64,000 nucleotides of DNA from Antedon mediterranea (taxonomy: Eukaryota; Echinodermata; Crinoidea; Comatulida; Antedonidae), in NCBI RefSeq assembly GCF_964355755.1, contig NC_092676.1, positions 3,206,288 to 3,270,287 of the forward strand, in the 5' to 3' direction. Positions within the stretch are counted from its first letter, which is position 1, and each line of letters opens with the position of its first letter. A model generated the notes under the pieces. That model was given only the letters and a program-made list of their open reading frames with translations. It ran no database searches and was not told where the DNA came from. Of the stretch, positions 14,372 through 27,800 are shown piece by piece. The position numbers were made by a program, and so were the translations under genes.

Positions 14372-14499
14372 TACCGTATTTATTCGAATAAACGCCCAGA
14401 GAGTACAAGGGCTAGACTTTATTCAAGGGAGGAGTTTATTCTTTTGGGTGCAACATGGCAACAAGTATACTCAATTAAATTATTCGAATAAATACGGTA
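14372..14499. mobile_element. Short inverted-repeat element with TACCGTATTTATTCGAATAA ends
   Basis: A 128-bp element bounded by TACCGTATTTATTCGAATAA on the left and its near-perfect reverse complement on the right. The interior has GCCC and CAAGGG blocks and no coding potential. This terminal sequence looks like a small DNA-transposon derivative; only this one copy is seen in the window. Confidence 0.7.
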
Positions 14500-14531
14500 A
14501 TTTCAACCTATACTCCCCGTGATTCTTAATG

Positions 14532-14687
14532 CGTAGTTCCCATTACAGACGCAACATAACGACGTAACGCAACGTAAATAATTTGCCCAATCACAAGCAA
14601 TGGATTATTCGAACTGTCGCTTGTCATTGGTCAACTCCCTTGCGTTGCGTCTACGTCCTTACGTTGCGTCCTAGTGGAAACCAAGCT
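14532..14687. mobile_element. MITE family B, well-preserved copy
   Basis: Left end GTAGTTCCCATTACAGACGC and right end TTGCGTCCTAGTGGAAACC form an imperfect inverted pair. The centre is the palindrome CCAATCACAAGC...GCTTGTCATTGGTCA. Repeated ACGCAACGTAA words give it a higher CpG density than the surrounding sequence. Confidence 0.75.
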
Positions 14688-15254
14688 TAATATAGGAGAG
14701 TCACCGTATTAGGATGAATTTCTCTAATAATGAGTACCGTATCCCTTGTGACTTTATTAGTGTCCAAAAGCAAGGGTCTTAACACTGTAAGCCTACTAAT
14801 ACGGTTCCATCCATTAGGATTAAGGACAAAATGGTCCAATTGTTTGCGAATTATACCGATATCATCCCGTTTGAATACGATAAAGAAATTATTATATCAG
14901 TGTACCACCCTAGTGCATCACCTGTCTGTACGACATATACAATATTGCAAAGGCTTATACCGAGATAAATAATATATATATATGTCAATTATTTTGTATA
15001 CAATATTACACTTGAGTTGAATTGACATTAAAGCATGTTGCTGCTTGTATAATTAATTTGTCTTAATTGAAATAATTATTTATTGATATCTTACGTCCGC
15101 TTCTAAGCACGCACACATTAATATAGAAAACATCCTCGCGTCGTATAAGTTACATGAAATCTATACTAAGATCTAAAACCGGTGGTGGGGGCGCGTGCGT
15201 ATATCTTGACGTCATAGGCAGTGGAATATTAAATGCAATACAACAGGAATCTCT

Positions 15255-15424
15255 AAAGCTCTGTCTACACTATCAAACTAAATAAATGTGATGTGTCCAT
15301 ATGGACATGATGATGTCATATCAATACCATATTTGGGTATATCACTACCATATTTGGGTATATCACTACCATAATGGGCACGTCACACGTTTTTTGTTAC
15401 TAGTTTGATAGTGTAGACATAGAC
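15255..15424. mobile_element. MITE family A, copy 3
   Basis: Left end AAAGCTCTGTCTACACTATC preceded by TA; three copies of the ATATCACTACCAT motif inside; right arm ends GTTTGATAGTGTAGACATAG. Intergenic. Confidence 0.8.
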
Positions 15425-16984
15425 CAGTCGTATTTGAGGTGTAGGTGTCACTTTTTGCAGAATTTACTTCATGTACTTTTTCTGGGGTAATTTTGGCTGT
15501 AGAATACGAATATGAATGTTGATCGCGACGGGAAGGGGGCGTTTTTGAGATATGAAGGGTCAAAGGTCAAATTAGGTCAAATAAGTCATTTTATGAAGAG
15601 GAAATCGTTTAGATATGTTAAATGCAACAGAAATGTGTTGTCTAGTTGATATAGTCCAAATAAACATCATATCCAAAATTTATCGAAATCGGACACCGGA
15701 AAGTGGGTTAATTGGCATAAATTCAAAATGGCCGCCATTTACCATTTGAAGTTCCCATATCTCCTCAACGGTTGGTTTTAGACCACCTAAGTGCATTACG
15801 AGTAAATATAAATGTGACATTAAACTTTCAAACTAGCATATTTAAATTACCATATGACGTAACTATGACGTCATAAGGTAGTTGTGACGTCATATATTAT
15901 GTTATAACTGCTTAAATGACATTATCCTATGCTAAAAAAAATGTAGAAACCGCAGGAAAACAATTTTCTAACATTTTCCTGTTGAAATGAACATGATACG
16001 GTCAGACATCAAAAAGGTTAATTAGTATAAATTCAGAATAGCCGCTATATAAATGTGGTATTAAACTTTCCAATTAATATTTAAATTACCATATAACGTA
16101 CCTATGACGTCATAAGTTAGTAAAGCATGATGTCAAAAGAATGCGCAATTGGCATATTCTAAGAAAAAATATGTTTTAAATCTCATGAAAATAGTAAAAC
16201 ATCCAGGTTAAGATCATCAACTGTGTATCCGCATGGGCTCTATCCATCCATATCTGGGAACACAGGTACTTTTTGTCGAGTCGGGGAATACTGTAAAAAT
16301 CGTTGGCGTTCACTTCGTAGCCTCAGCGCCTAGAAAACCGCGACGTTCCATTGACCGCGAGTACGTCGGAGGGCTATTATGCATTCATTATTGCCAGCTA
16401 TCCAACTATTAAACAATAGGTACGCACTTGTCTGGCGGTATCCCTTTGTACGAATCGTTCAACGTTGTGTCCAAACGCGTGATATCATATTCCATCCAGG
16501 GACCAAAATGTGTCGTAGTATTACTTTCCAGGCGAAGTTTACTGACGGTTACGTTATGTACTGTGTATCGACGTATGCTACAGCAAAAACGAATTATGTT
16601 AATCTGATACGTTTGTAATGAGTTTAATGTCGTTTAATTCCACCCTTACCTAAAAGCCATCCTAAATCTGGAGGGGCGAAGCAAATTTGGTTAAATGACA
16701 CCTCTAGATGGCCGGAAATGGTATACTCTCGCACATAACATTCATGATAAATAGCACCTCTAATTAGTCGGAAAAGACACTCTCATGCAGCATGCTACCA
16801 ATGAGCAAAACGATCGTATTCGTACCTTTGATCATTCACTTGCGTTCAAGTTCAATGTGAACGTACGTACGTCTAGGGGAATCCCCAAAAAAAGCACTTT
16901 GTGTGAGAAGGCAAATTCAATGCTTATTATAGCTCTACCTATATTTATTTACAGCAATTTGAAGAAATTAAATATTAATCAATC

Positions 16985-17350
16985 TTCTAATAGTAACCCA
17001 CACTCTAATAATAGTAACCCTCCTTTTAATAGTAATAGTGTAACCCAGTCAATAGTCAATCTATAATAATAACAACCCACTACTCTGATAGTAATAAGGA
17101 GATAATGGATGTTGATCTCGGGTGTGGGGAAGGATTGAGTGTTTTTGAGTTTATAAGTTAGTTAGATAGTTAGTTCTGTTCAAACAAATGTGTTTATCCG
17201 TACTGTTTTATTATTTTGCTATGAGCTGCTGACCGGAATAGTTGGGGTGGGTTACTATTTTCAAGTAATAGTAACCCACTACTCTAATAGTAATCCCCTT
17301 CTAGTAGTAACCCACCCTAAAAAACAATCAAAGAATAATATAATAACCCA
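16985..17350. repeat. Degenerate AGTAACCC(A) tandem array
   Basis: Loosely repeated words such as TAATAGTAACCCACTACTCT recur from 16985 to about 17350, interrupted near 17110-17250 by non-repetitive sequence. An imperfect minisatellite with no coding potential. Confidence 0.55.
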
Positions 17351-19163
17351 GGGTTACAATTAGAAGATTTACGGTATACTTTATGCATGCTGACTGCCGT
17401 GATCTAAACAATATAGGTACGTACGCTATTGTCTGGCGGTGTCCTTTGTACGAATCGTTCGTGCCCCAGCTCACTTTATGAGTACGATACACGCATCAAT
17501 ATCATGTTACATCCAGGGATTTCAGGTGAAAATCGGCAATTCATTTGCAACTCGTAAATTTACAGACACGTATCGCTCGACATACGCTCATACAGTGAAG
17601 AAGGTATCGAGTTATTCACGAACGAATTTTTCAAATTAACCTTTTGTACTGTGTGGGGCACGTATTTGGAGGATTTTCAGAGATGAGGGTGAGGTATTGG
17701 GCATGTCGGGAATGGGGGTTCGCCCGAACCATAAAAACCCCTCTGGCTACGCGCCTGTACATATACATAGAAAATGCAATAGTTCATCATCAAAATACAG
17801 TATTACTATTATGGAATCAAACCACCAAACACGCAAATTCCACATTTATCAGTTGGTCTTTGACATTTTAAACCATAATTATTATATGATGCTGGCTGTT
17901 TATTTTGTAGAATACATTTGGTATGATATAGCCATGTTTATTGGAATTATGTTGGTTCAGGGACAGAGAAACATTGTTTTATGTGATTTTCTACAGCTAG
18001 TTCTTTAGGGCAACCTTATTTTCTTTTATTGTTTAAAACATGATCTCAGTCAGAGAGGAAATATGTTCATGCTAGATGCAGCTTTCGTAATAAATAATAC
18101 ATTCAATATCGTTGTAGTATTTTCACAATGTTTCCACCTGAACAATGATGTCACCTGTGAGAAATCGTTGGTTGATAGGGTTGCTGAATGTATTGTTATA
18201 ATCAGCTGAATATACGGGTAGTAGTACACAGCATTTATTAGATTTATGTATACAAAAATAAATGTTTTAGCTGTAAGACTACACACACGACACCATAATA
18301 CATCTACACCTACGCTATTATTATGCCAGCTAGTTACTACACCAGTACTAGGCCTAGTAGTATAGTAGTAGCCTACTCTAGAAGCCTGTCAGTAATAATA
18401 ATATAAGTTCTAGGCCCTTACACCACCTAAAAATCGGGGGGAAAAATTTAAAAACAGTAGTACACATGTTTATGTAAAGCTAGCGCTGCATGCAAAATAA
18501 GCTAGAGAAAGATGTTTCATGTATACGGTCACAATACGCTAGGCTAGTAAAAGCCTACCCACTATTCACTTGAGCGAACTTTATATGCGGTCATCGCGGT
18601 TTAAACGTCCTTTGTTTACATACGTCGTACGCTGGAAGCATTCATATTCGGGCCTAGACAATATCATTTTTGATCACTGAAAACGCGAAAATGAAAAGTT
18701 CTAACTAACTTTATACTACACAGTGTATTACTAAAACAATTTCAGCATATAAAACCGATCAGATTTATAAATTATTTTCACATTTACGTGAATAAAAATA
18801 ACAGCAACGAAGTCTTTTTTAATCCAATTTACTCATAATTATGTAGAAAGTGCGCCCTCTATTGTCTAAATTTGTTTTATTTTGATTAATTTCGGCTCTC
18901 AAAAATCAAGATTTTAAACGTTTATATCTTTAAAAAGCCCCCACGTTAGTCCGATCAACAACCAGATTCGTAATCTACGTCAAAAAATGCACTAGAAAAA
19001 GTTGGTTTGGAAAATTCTGCAGAAAAGTGACACCTGCCTCCAGATCCGACTGGTCTAACAGAGCTTTATACTGTATTAAACGTAAATAATAATGTACCAG
19101 GGCACCAAGATTGGAAGTTTAACAAAACGTGCCGAGCTGCACCCAGCATAAACATGTTCTAAA

Positions 19164-19371
19164 GCGTGGTTCTCACTAGCAACGTAACGTAACGCAAACG
19201 ACGCAACGTAAGAAAATTCCCTTCCAATAAATGTGTTTACCCCCGTCTCCGTGAAATCAAACCTGTGATGTTTGCAGCACTATTGCGTCTTCGATTCCCA
19301 CTTGTGATTACGCAATACAGCACTTTGCATCGATACGTCGTTGCGTTGCGTCCTAGTGTAAACCACGCTTA
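19164..19371. mobile_element. MITE family B, copy in intergenic region
   Basis: Left end GCGTGGTTCTCACTAGCAAC and right end GTTGCGTCCTAGTGTAAACC, with ACGCAA words in both arms and a non-palindromic centre with an ACCCCCGTCTCCG block. The same centre appears in inverted form in the 55332-55682 copy (GCAGGCGGGG), so these two belong to one subfamily. Confidence 0.7.
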
Positions 19372-21277
19372 AGAACATATTCGTGACAAAAATACAATGA
19401 ATTTTACGGAAAAAAAAATTAATTGCGTCAAACCTTTAAAAAATTGTTTTACACCGGATTTGAACGAGTAAACTCTTGAACCAGGAAAACACATTAACAA
19501 TACTAATACGGCGATTAACAGTCTGTACAATTTGTTACAGCCCTATATTTTGTATCTTTTTGTCTCTCTACAAAATAGCCAGACTTGCATGGGAAATATG
19601 ACCCAGATGTTCGTAACGTCAGACATGTATTGTACAACTATTGTTCCATTACTGTTTTTACAACGCTGTCTTTCCTATTCGCAGCTAGAACTATTTTTAA
19701 AATATCATAATCGGTAATAAAATCATATTTGAACACGCTTTGTACTTTTACGATGGAAAGAATAACTATTAAATGTCTTTGAATTTGACACGCTTCTTAA
19801 TTTTTCGTAGTTGCTATAGTTGTTGTTAGACTGTAGTAGCAAATATTGGATTTATGTATGAATTAGTAAACGTATATTGTTGTGATGTGACTTTACTCTT
19901 TTATGGTACGAAATGACTTATTTGCATATCTTCCACCTGCGGGTTGGTTTAAATAGACAGGGGAGGGAGGGGGGGGGGGGGGTTTCCGGACGGGAGGTTG
20001 TGCACAATGGATGAATAAAGTGAACGGTACTGAGTAAAATGTGTTGCGTATAATGTTCAAGTAGGCAACTCCCTGGTCTAAGCATAACAATATTTGTAGT
20101 TCATTAACGAAACGCTGTTACATGTTGATAACACGGCATATTAAGGCCTATGTAAAATTAGATACGGGGCCTAGTTTTCTTTTTCGGCGGACGAGGTTAC
20201 AAACAGTTGAAAGGGTAATTATTAAAAATTGCTCTCTCATTTACCAATTCCGAAAAAAAAATAGACCATTTTTGTACCAAAAACAAATGTCGAACGCATA
20301 AAAAGGTCAAAACTGTACCGATAAAAACAGAAAAATAAAGTAAAGATCATAATAGTCCTGCGTGTCACTTTCATTTGTTAGTAAATACAATTAATTAAAT
20401 GAAATTCTTTCTGCTTGATGTTGAGATTACTTCGAACAAACAAGGTATCATAACGGGTTAGTTAAGGTAGTATACGTATAGTACATGATGGAACCACCAC
20501 AAAGCGATTCGTTACCATGGTGTAAAGGAGGATTACACCATTTTTTTTGGCACTTGTAACACAATAAATGTCAGTGGATATTTATATCTCCTCGGATCCG
20601 CCTACAATTATCTGTCGTCGTCGAACAAAAAATATAGGCCTATCATAAAATAAAACAAAACGTGTTTTTAAGACCACCGAAAAAATTCAACCCGATGACG
20701 TACAACATAAATTCCATAATATTAAATGGTTGAATGTATTAATATTTAAATATTTTGCGAATGTGTACATCTGCGTCGGATACTAAACCTAAAAGTACAA
20801 TAAGTTTACCATGCGTTCGCAACAGATTCGATTGCGTTTCCACAATCTGAAAGCGTTAGCGGTTGACGCGTGCGATCATTTTCGACGGACGATTTGATTC
20901 GTCGTCTGTTAATCCACTGTAACAAAAAAGGTCTGCTTTAATTTTGTTCAAGCATATGTTTTTGCATAGCCTAGTGGGTGCGTGGGCATTTAAATTTCTT
21001 CTATATCTACAATAACCTTTCGTTAATAGTATAGTTATGTTAGCACAAATACAGCACACACCAAAACCTAACCTTATACAATAATAATTGCTGACTGTAC
21101 TGTATGTGTAAATTACCCAGTATTATTGGCAAATTCTGTAATACAGTATCACATGTGTCGTCTGTATCATAGCTTTGTCTAAACTTAACATAATATAGGC
21201 GTCACATGTGATACCTTTTTTGTGTTTTGTGTAAAATTATTGTACTACCAAAGCCATTCTACTGTACGTAACCTTTT

Positions 21278-21440
21278 AAGCTCTGTCTACACTATCAAAT
21301 TTTATGTGACAAAGAATGTAATATTATGGACATAATGATGTCATATCACTACCATATTTGGGCATATCAACACCATATTTAGGCATATCACTACCATATT
21401 TGGGCATATCACTACCATATTTGGGCACATCACACTTTTA
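21278..21440. mobile_element. MITE family A, copy 4 (right end missing)
   Basis: Left terminal repeat TTAAGCTCTGTCTACACTAT, then four consecutive copies of a 23-bp unit around ATATCACTACCATATTTGGG, the longest internal array of the family in this window. It ends at CACATCACACTTTTACTG without the right terminal repeat. Confidence 0.75.
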
Positions 21441-21625
21441 CTGCAGTATCTAGATTAGGAAGACTGAATTGACTGTTCAATGTTTAGCTACCAGTAATCT
21501 TACTTATAATAACAACTTCATTTATCATATTATTACTAAGATCAATTTTAATATTTATCTATAAAAAAATTATATCAAGGAGATTTATGTTCTCTATTGT
21601 AAAATATTTGAACAATCTTAAATAA

Positions 21626-21631
21626 TTTATT
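21626..21631 (-). promoter_or_regulatory. Candidate polyadenylation signal of BLTP3
   Basis: AATAAA on the minus strand about 220 bp past the BLTP3 stop codon. It is the first canonical hexamer I noticed downstream, but the region is AT-rich and the hexamer could be chance. Confidence 0.4.
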
Positions 21632-21849
21632 TTAAAAAAAAGGGAATTTTAAAACACAATATTTGTGCACCATTCCTAAGAAATTTACATAAAAAAGCAC
21701 CAGAGAGAATTAAGTACTATTGGATAAAAAATAAAATTATAATTTGTTAAAATTATATAAAAAAAAATTTAAAATAGAATAACTAAATTTGACAATAATA
21801 TTAATATATAGAATATAGTGGAAAAATATTATGCCTATAGGTGTATTAA

Positions 21850-24800
21850 TTATTTCTTAGTTGCCATTAACCGTCGTAATAATTCAGTAACCTTACCCTG
21901 GAGGGCCTCCTTCTGTCGATCCGCAGCAAGGAGTTCTTCTTGTAAGTGTTCTAGTGTTGCTAGTAAGGACGCCCTCTCCTGTTCTAGGGTACTTATACCT
22001 GAACTCATCAGCTGTGCTTGTTCCTTCAACTGTAGGTTCTCCATCTCGAGCTGGTTGTGGTTCCTCATGAACTCCTGATCAATAAAGACAAGTGGTCCGT
22101 CACATCGGTCACTGGTACGATCATGAACCTCATCTAAAACACAAAGAATTATTATTCGTTTTTTTTTATTCCCCTGGTTATTTTAAAGCTTTGTCTACAC
22201 TAGAAATGTGATGTGCACATATACGGACATGATGATGTCATATCACTACCATGTTTGGGCATATCACTACCATATTTGGGCACATCACACTTTTTTTGTC
22301 AAACTAGTGTAGACAGAGCTTAACTCACTCTAGGTTATCATTCATTGGTGACCAAATAAATATTATTATTATATTATATTATCATTACTATTATTATATA
22401 TTATTATCATTTATTTTATACTTCGCTCGCGTACCCTCTAGGTCGTGCCCACAAATGGTTCTCAAAGACGCAGTAATTTCAGCGTAAAAAAAACTGATGA
22501 TTTCAAATGTACGTACCGCAGGACTATAATACATTGTCGTTTACAGAAACGAATAAATAGACATTTATTAATTGTTTGTTTTTTTTCTACTGTTTGCAAC
22601 AATTTTTTTTATCAAACTTAAGTTTATTTTAATTTTATTATGCTGTCGGAAGTTCGGCAAAATAATTTATGACATCACCTTAAACACTTCGGTGTCACTC
22701 AAGGACTTATGAAAGTTGAAAAAGCTCTCGAAAAAAAACGTAAAAGCAGCAGCTGAAATAAACTATTTAAAAAATTGCTAAAACGTTCGGCATGTTTCCA
22801 AATGTAAAATATTAATATTATAAATAAATAAATGAATATACCTCGTATATGAAATACTCCGTCAGGAGACCTTTCTATCGTCATTCGTGTTATATTTACA
22901 TCAAGTGGAATCGGAGGAGGGCTTGTAATGTACACTAACGGCATGTCGTCCTAAAAAGTATTAAAAATATAATAAAATAATTTAATATTGCAAATAAAAA
23001 AAACAAATCAAAATTGTTTTATATACAAGGATCGTTTATATATACTGCATTGATACGGTAAACGTGTCGCCGCGGTTAATGCAGGCATACGTGGTGCGTG
23101 ACTGAGAAGAGGGCGCTGTCAAGACTTCCCCATTGAGATAAACTTGATGGTTCCTCTTGATGACTTGCTTATAGAGCTATTATTGTAGTAGGCTCTCTAG
23201 TCGGATATAGTGCCTCTATGGTAATGCCGCTATATGATGGCTGGGAGAAAGATGTTGGGGTTAAGGGTGTATATTGGGGGTTGGGTGTGGGTTGTTGGTT
23301 ATGACAGGAGGGTGCATGAACAGTTGTAATGACTTAAGCTCTGTCTACACTATCAAACTTTATGTGACAAAAAATGTGATGTTCCCATACATTTATGGAC
23401 ATGATGTCATATCACTACCATATTTAAGCATATCACTACCATATTTGGGCACATCACAGTTTTTTTGTCAAACTAGTGACTAGTGTAGACAGAGCTTAAA
23501 AGGGATTTTGTCCTTCGTAGAATGAGGTGATTTTGTCATTTTACTGATTTTTTTTTGTATGTTGAATACCAATTAAAATACCTGTAATTGTATTTTTGTG
23601 TTTTTCAGTTCAATCTTCATCGGCATTGCTTCTCCAACAATCTCGTCTTCAACAAACCCAGTCAAGTTGGAGATGGTTGACTTTTGAAATTCAGAAATAA
23701 ATCCATCCACCTAAATAGTAATAAAAACTTCTTTCACACATTTCATTTACAAACGAAAAATAAGTATATGTAGAGTACAATCATAAATATTTTGATACCT
23801 CACTTTAACACCCATACTCCAGTTTTAATTTGCGACCTTGTAACACCCTCCTTAAACCCATGTAGTTTATACCTATAATTAATACACGAGTCCCCTGCTA
23901 GTGTGTTCAAGCTATAACCTTGAAGGCATGTACACTGGGTATTCCTTGTTGTCCTATTTTAATTAGCTACTTTACATAAGGTATGTAGACAGATTCATTT
24001 TATAAAGAATGCAAGCCAGAAATATACTACCAATGTAGTGATTATTTAGTTCAAATATTATGACCTCTCCCAGGTGGCCATCCCAATAGTTATACAATAA
24101 TTTTGTCAATTTAGTAAATAGGTTGACGTAAATAGAGGCCTTGTCCTACGATGATAAACAAATAATAAATGTTTATGAGCCAAATATAAATAAATATTTT
24201 GATTCATTGAAGAAATATTTATTGCTTAAGACACAAACCTTAATTTTATTATATAATTAATTTGTAGACTAGAGCTAGGTATACAGTAGTAATAGCTAGA
24301 GAATGTGCATTGTCCAATGACCAACAACATTTAGCTTCAACCGTACTGTATATACTGTACTGTATCATAGACACATTATCATTACAGTGTCACATGTGTG
24401 GATTATGTTAGGTTAGTTACAGCAGTAACTGCATTAGATAACCCATTTTCTCCATACCTGTAATACTGCATACCCCCTATCTGTAGCAGTCTCACAGAAT
24501 TTCTCAGCTCCTGGTCCGCTGATAAACCTGATCTTAGCGACTGGAGATTGTAGTGTAGCTTGTAGTAACATTTCGCGTTCACTTGCGTCGCTCGTTTTTC
24601 TACTCAACTCTGTAAAATTGAATTTATATGAATGCAAAAATGGTGTGCTCAAGACAGTAGAACATCTATTAAGGGGACACCTTTCAGACCTAACAGAGTG
24701 TCCCGTTATTAGTGGTGTCCCCTGAACAGAGGCTGGATGTGGTGTTAAATCATCCTCATTTGTTTCACAGGAAAGTGTTCTCTTATTAAATAGGGGTGTC

Positions 24801-27800
24801 ACAAAGGAGGGGTTTTGCTGTATTCCCATTCATTAGCAGATAATTTAAACTGGGTATTTTTAAAAAGCTTGCTGCGAAAAGAATTCAGATACAGTGCCAA
24901 GAATATAATTGTTTATATATTCCCGCTCAAAGAATTTCCATAAGTGAATTCACAGAACAAACATTTACACAAGATGCTCTACTGCTAAACAAGGTCTTAA
25001 TCAAACTATTTGGCAGTGGAATTGAACCCAGGACCCTTGGCCCGGTAAGTGAGCGCCTTTACCACCAAGCTACAACCTGCAATCAATGTACCTGTTTGTC
25101 TTTTAGACATATACTGTTCATAGTTCATGTTGCCTTGTTCCTCACGTTCAAATGCACCAATCTCAATTCTAGCAGCCATGTCGTTGTTGTCCAAGTCCAC
25201 GGCAACATTCACACCGTTTAAACTTACTTTTAAAACAGACACCTGTAAAACAAATTAGGTAATTAACATATTATTAAAGTGCATACTGTATGTTCAAAGG
25301 TTCAAAAGATAGCTTTTTAAATTAACTTCTTGCTCAATTCAATTCTCTTCATTAATATATCAAAACAAAATTGATCAAATTTTACGAATTATCCCTGACC
25401 ATCTCCCACACCCCCACCAAATCCTATAAAATAAACTTACCGTATTTAGTTTATGCTTGCTGTTGCTATACAGTTCCTCCGTAGTAAGTTGTGCCTGTTT
25501 AGACTGCTCAGCGCCATCTGCAGATTCTGTGATGTTAATAACAATAACGTTTTTAAGTGTTGTTTCCATATATTCTAATGTTCCAAGATATGACAACAGA
25601 CCTACATCCCTCAACCTATTTTCTTTACTTTAGATGACGACGTCATGATGATTTAAAATTAAATTTTAACCAAACTGTGCTTGCTTTAACCCATTGACCC
25701 CTAAGTTTATTTTGCTCCCCTGGGACCCAAAAAGCATATGTCATATAATTAACCCTAACTTTTTTTCTAAACACAGACATTAAAAAAATTAAAAAACAAA
25801 AATAATGCAAAGGACATTTTATTTCCAAATATGTTATCAAATTTGTGTTACAACTTATTTTGGCGGAGTATGGATTATGCAAATTTTAGAAATATTTTAG
25901 GAAAATTATTAAAAATTTGTAATTTATCTTTGACTACCAAATGCACAAAAATTAATAAATATTTCATAATAAAACTCATCTCTTCATCAGAACCTATTTC
26001 TTCTCTTCAAAATAAGACCAAACTTGACCATTATGAATGACCGGTTTCGAAATTATGAAGAAATTAGTAGACTGACTCATCCGACGATGACCATATGGGG
26101 CCTAGGCCTATCGGGAGCCGCCCCGAGAGCGTCCTCGCCGCTGTTTGTTCACCGGGAATGTTAAAAAAAACATCCCGAAAGCGACTTGGAATTCGCGATT
26201 CCCACGCGCACCGGCATCCCTCGGGAGCTTAGTCCGGTGTTTTAGACGTGTAGCTTGCAGAAAATTTGACGAAAATGCGTCGAAAACTTATGAAATTAAA
26301 ACAAGTTTGGTATCAAAATGTTTGTCAAAAGTTATGCTTCAATAAACTGACCTTTGCGCAGAGTTTGAACAAATATTTCATGCCCATAATGCATCTGACA
26401 TGTCAGGGTTCATATTACAATCAAAGGTAAACAATATGGCGCGGCCCTTGTGAGGACATCTTCACGACTTTTCTCCGGTAGAAAAATCACATTTTTACAT
26501 GGAAATATGACGATTTAGACACTGTAACTGATACATAATCTTTATTTATTATACATTTATTGTATACAAGCTTCAAAATAGTGATTATTAGAAATAAAGA
26601 TGGATTTTAGACGATTTTACGTTGTATGTCTAGGCCTAGATTCATTCAACGCGCCTGTCGCGTTTCGAACAGCGTGCTTCGAAAAACGGTTATATTTTCG
26701 AATTTTATTTTCAAACTAACTTCAACAATTGTTTTTATATATTTAGAAGCATATTTTTTAAAAAAAAGTTGTGAGTATTTTGTATAATTTGTTGTTACGA
26801 TTCATGCACAGCAAACTGCGCATGTAAATTCGATTTACTTTTTTTTTGTTGAAAATTTGTTTACAATGACCTTGACTTTTAACCTTTTGAGCGCTTTAAG
26901 CGCTTATCGTGGTGAATCGGTTAAAAAGTATTTTTGGCCACTTACCATTTTCTAGTTTTTCATCATGTGACTGTTCGACTACAGCAGCTGATTGCTCAAT
27001 AATGTCAGGTGATTGGCTACTTATGTCTGGTGACCGACCGTTTAACACTGGTAAAGATTGGGATAGTTCACTACCTATCATTAAACACATTTAAAAATAG
27101 TAATGTTATTTTATCTGTTTTCAAGTTTATTTTTCCTGGATGGCCAAATAAATTCATTGTCTATCCAAATACAAAAAATTAGTACTACTTTTAGATGCAA
27201 ATGAAAATAATTACAAATATATTTACCTAGTCCACTTTCTGAATCCATTTCTACATTTTGCCGATTGACGAAAGTGAAACTGCTATCGCTCGAGTCGCTC
27301 TGGATTGAGAGAGTTTCAGTCTCAAACCCTCCTAAGGAAGAGACTTCGTCAAGAGACAGTGCAGACCCCATCAACATCTGTTGTTTCTGCGTAAACGATG
27401 CAGAAAGGCTTGATGCCGATATCTTAGCCAGGTCCGAGTGTGAAGCACTTCGTGGTGGCTGATTAGTCATCATGTAAGAGACGTTTAAACTAGAGTTTAT
27501 CATGATAGGACTTGTCGAACGATTTGTCGAACTCGTGTACAAGACACGCCCATCTGGAAAATCTCGATTTGATATGTCGGTATTTGACAGAGTTCTACTG
27601 TGTGTTGGTTTGGTATTTAAATGATGCTGATTAGAGGAATCTATTATGACTTCTGGGTTGTCAGTGGAAACTTTTGGAAGGATTTGAGAATAATTTCTTG
27701 TAGACGGTTGAGTCGCCGCTCTTTCTCGAAACTCTGAAAATTCTGTTGGAATATCAATCGTTTGTTTTGTCGTCAAGGTTTTTACACTTAGAACTTCTCC

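Larger units (their letters stand above)
9674..21625. other. Intergenic region between SLCO and BLTP3, no gene recognised
   Basis: About 12 kb without an open frame or exon chain I can support; frames such as 10918-11142 and 14228-14491 match no family I know. It holds family-B elements (10458-10590, 14532-14687, 19164-19371), an inverted-repeat element at 14372-14499, family-A MITEs (15255-15424, 21278-21440), GAT-rich simple sequence around 12500-12960, an AGTAACCC array at 16985-17350, a diverged direct repeat (16415-16620 against 17411-17640) and a G homopolymer near 19970-19983. The promoter of SLCO should lie just above 9673 but shows no motif I trust. Confidence 0.6.

Noticed and set aside
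21278-23498. CRISPR-like or regularly spaced repeat array
   Set aside because: The similar blocks are separate MITE copies with inverted ends and irregular spacing in a eukaryotic genome.
26080-26460. CpG-richer stretch as an internal promoter or hidden first exon
   Set aside because: Only modestly GC-enriched, with no initiator, no coding frame and no splice donor that would join a neighbouring BLTP3 exon in phase.
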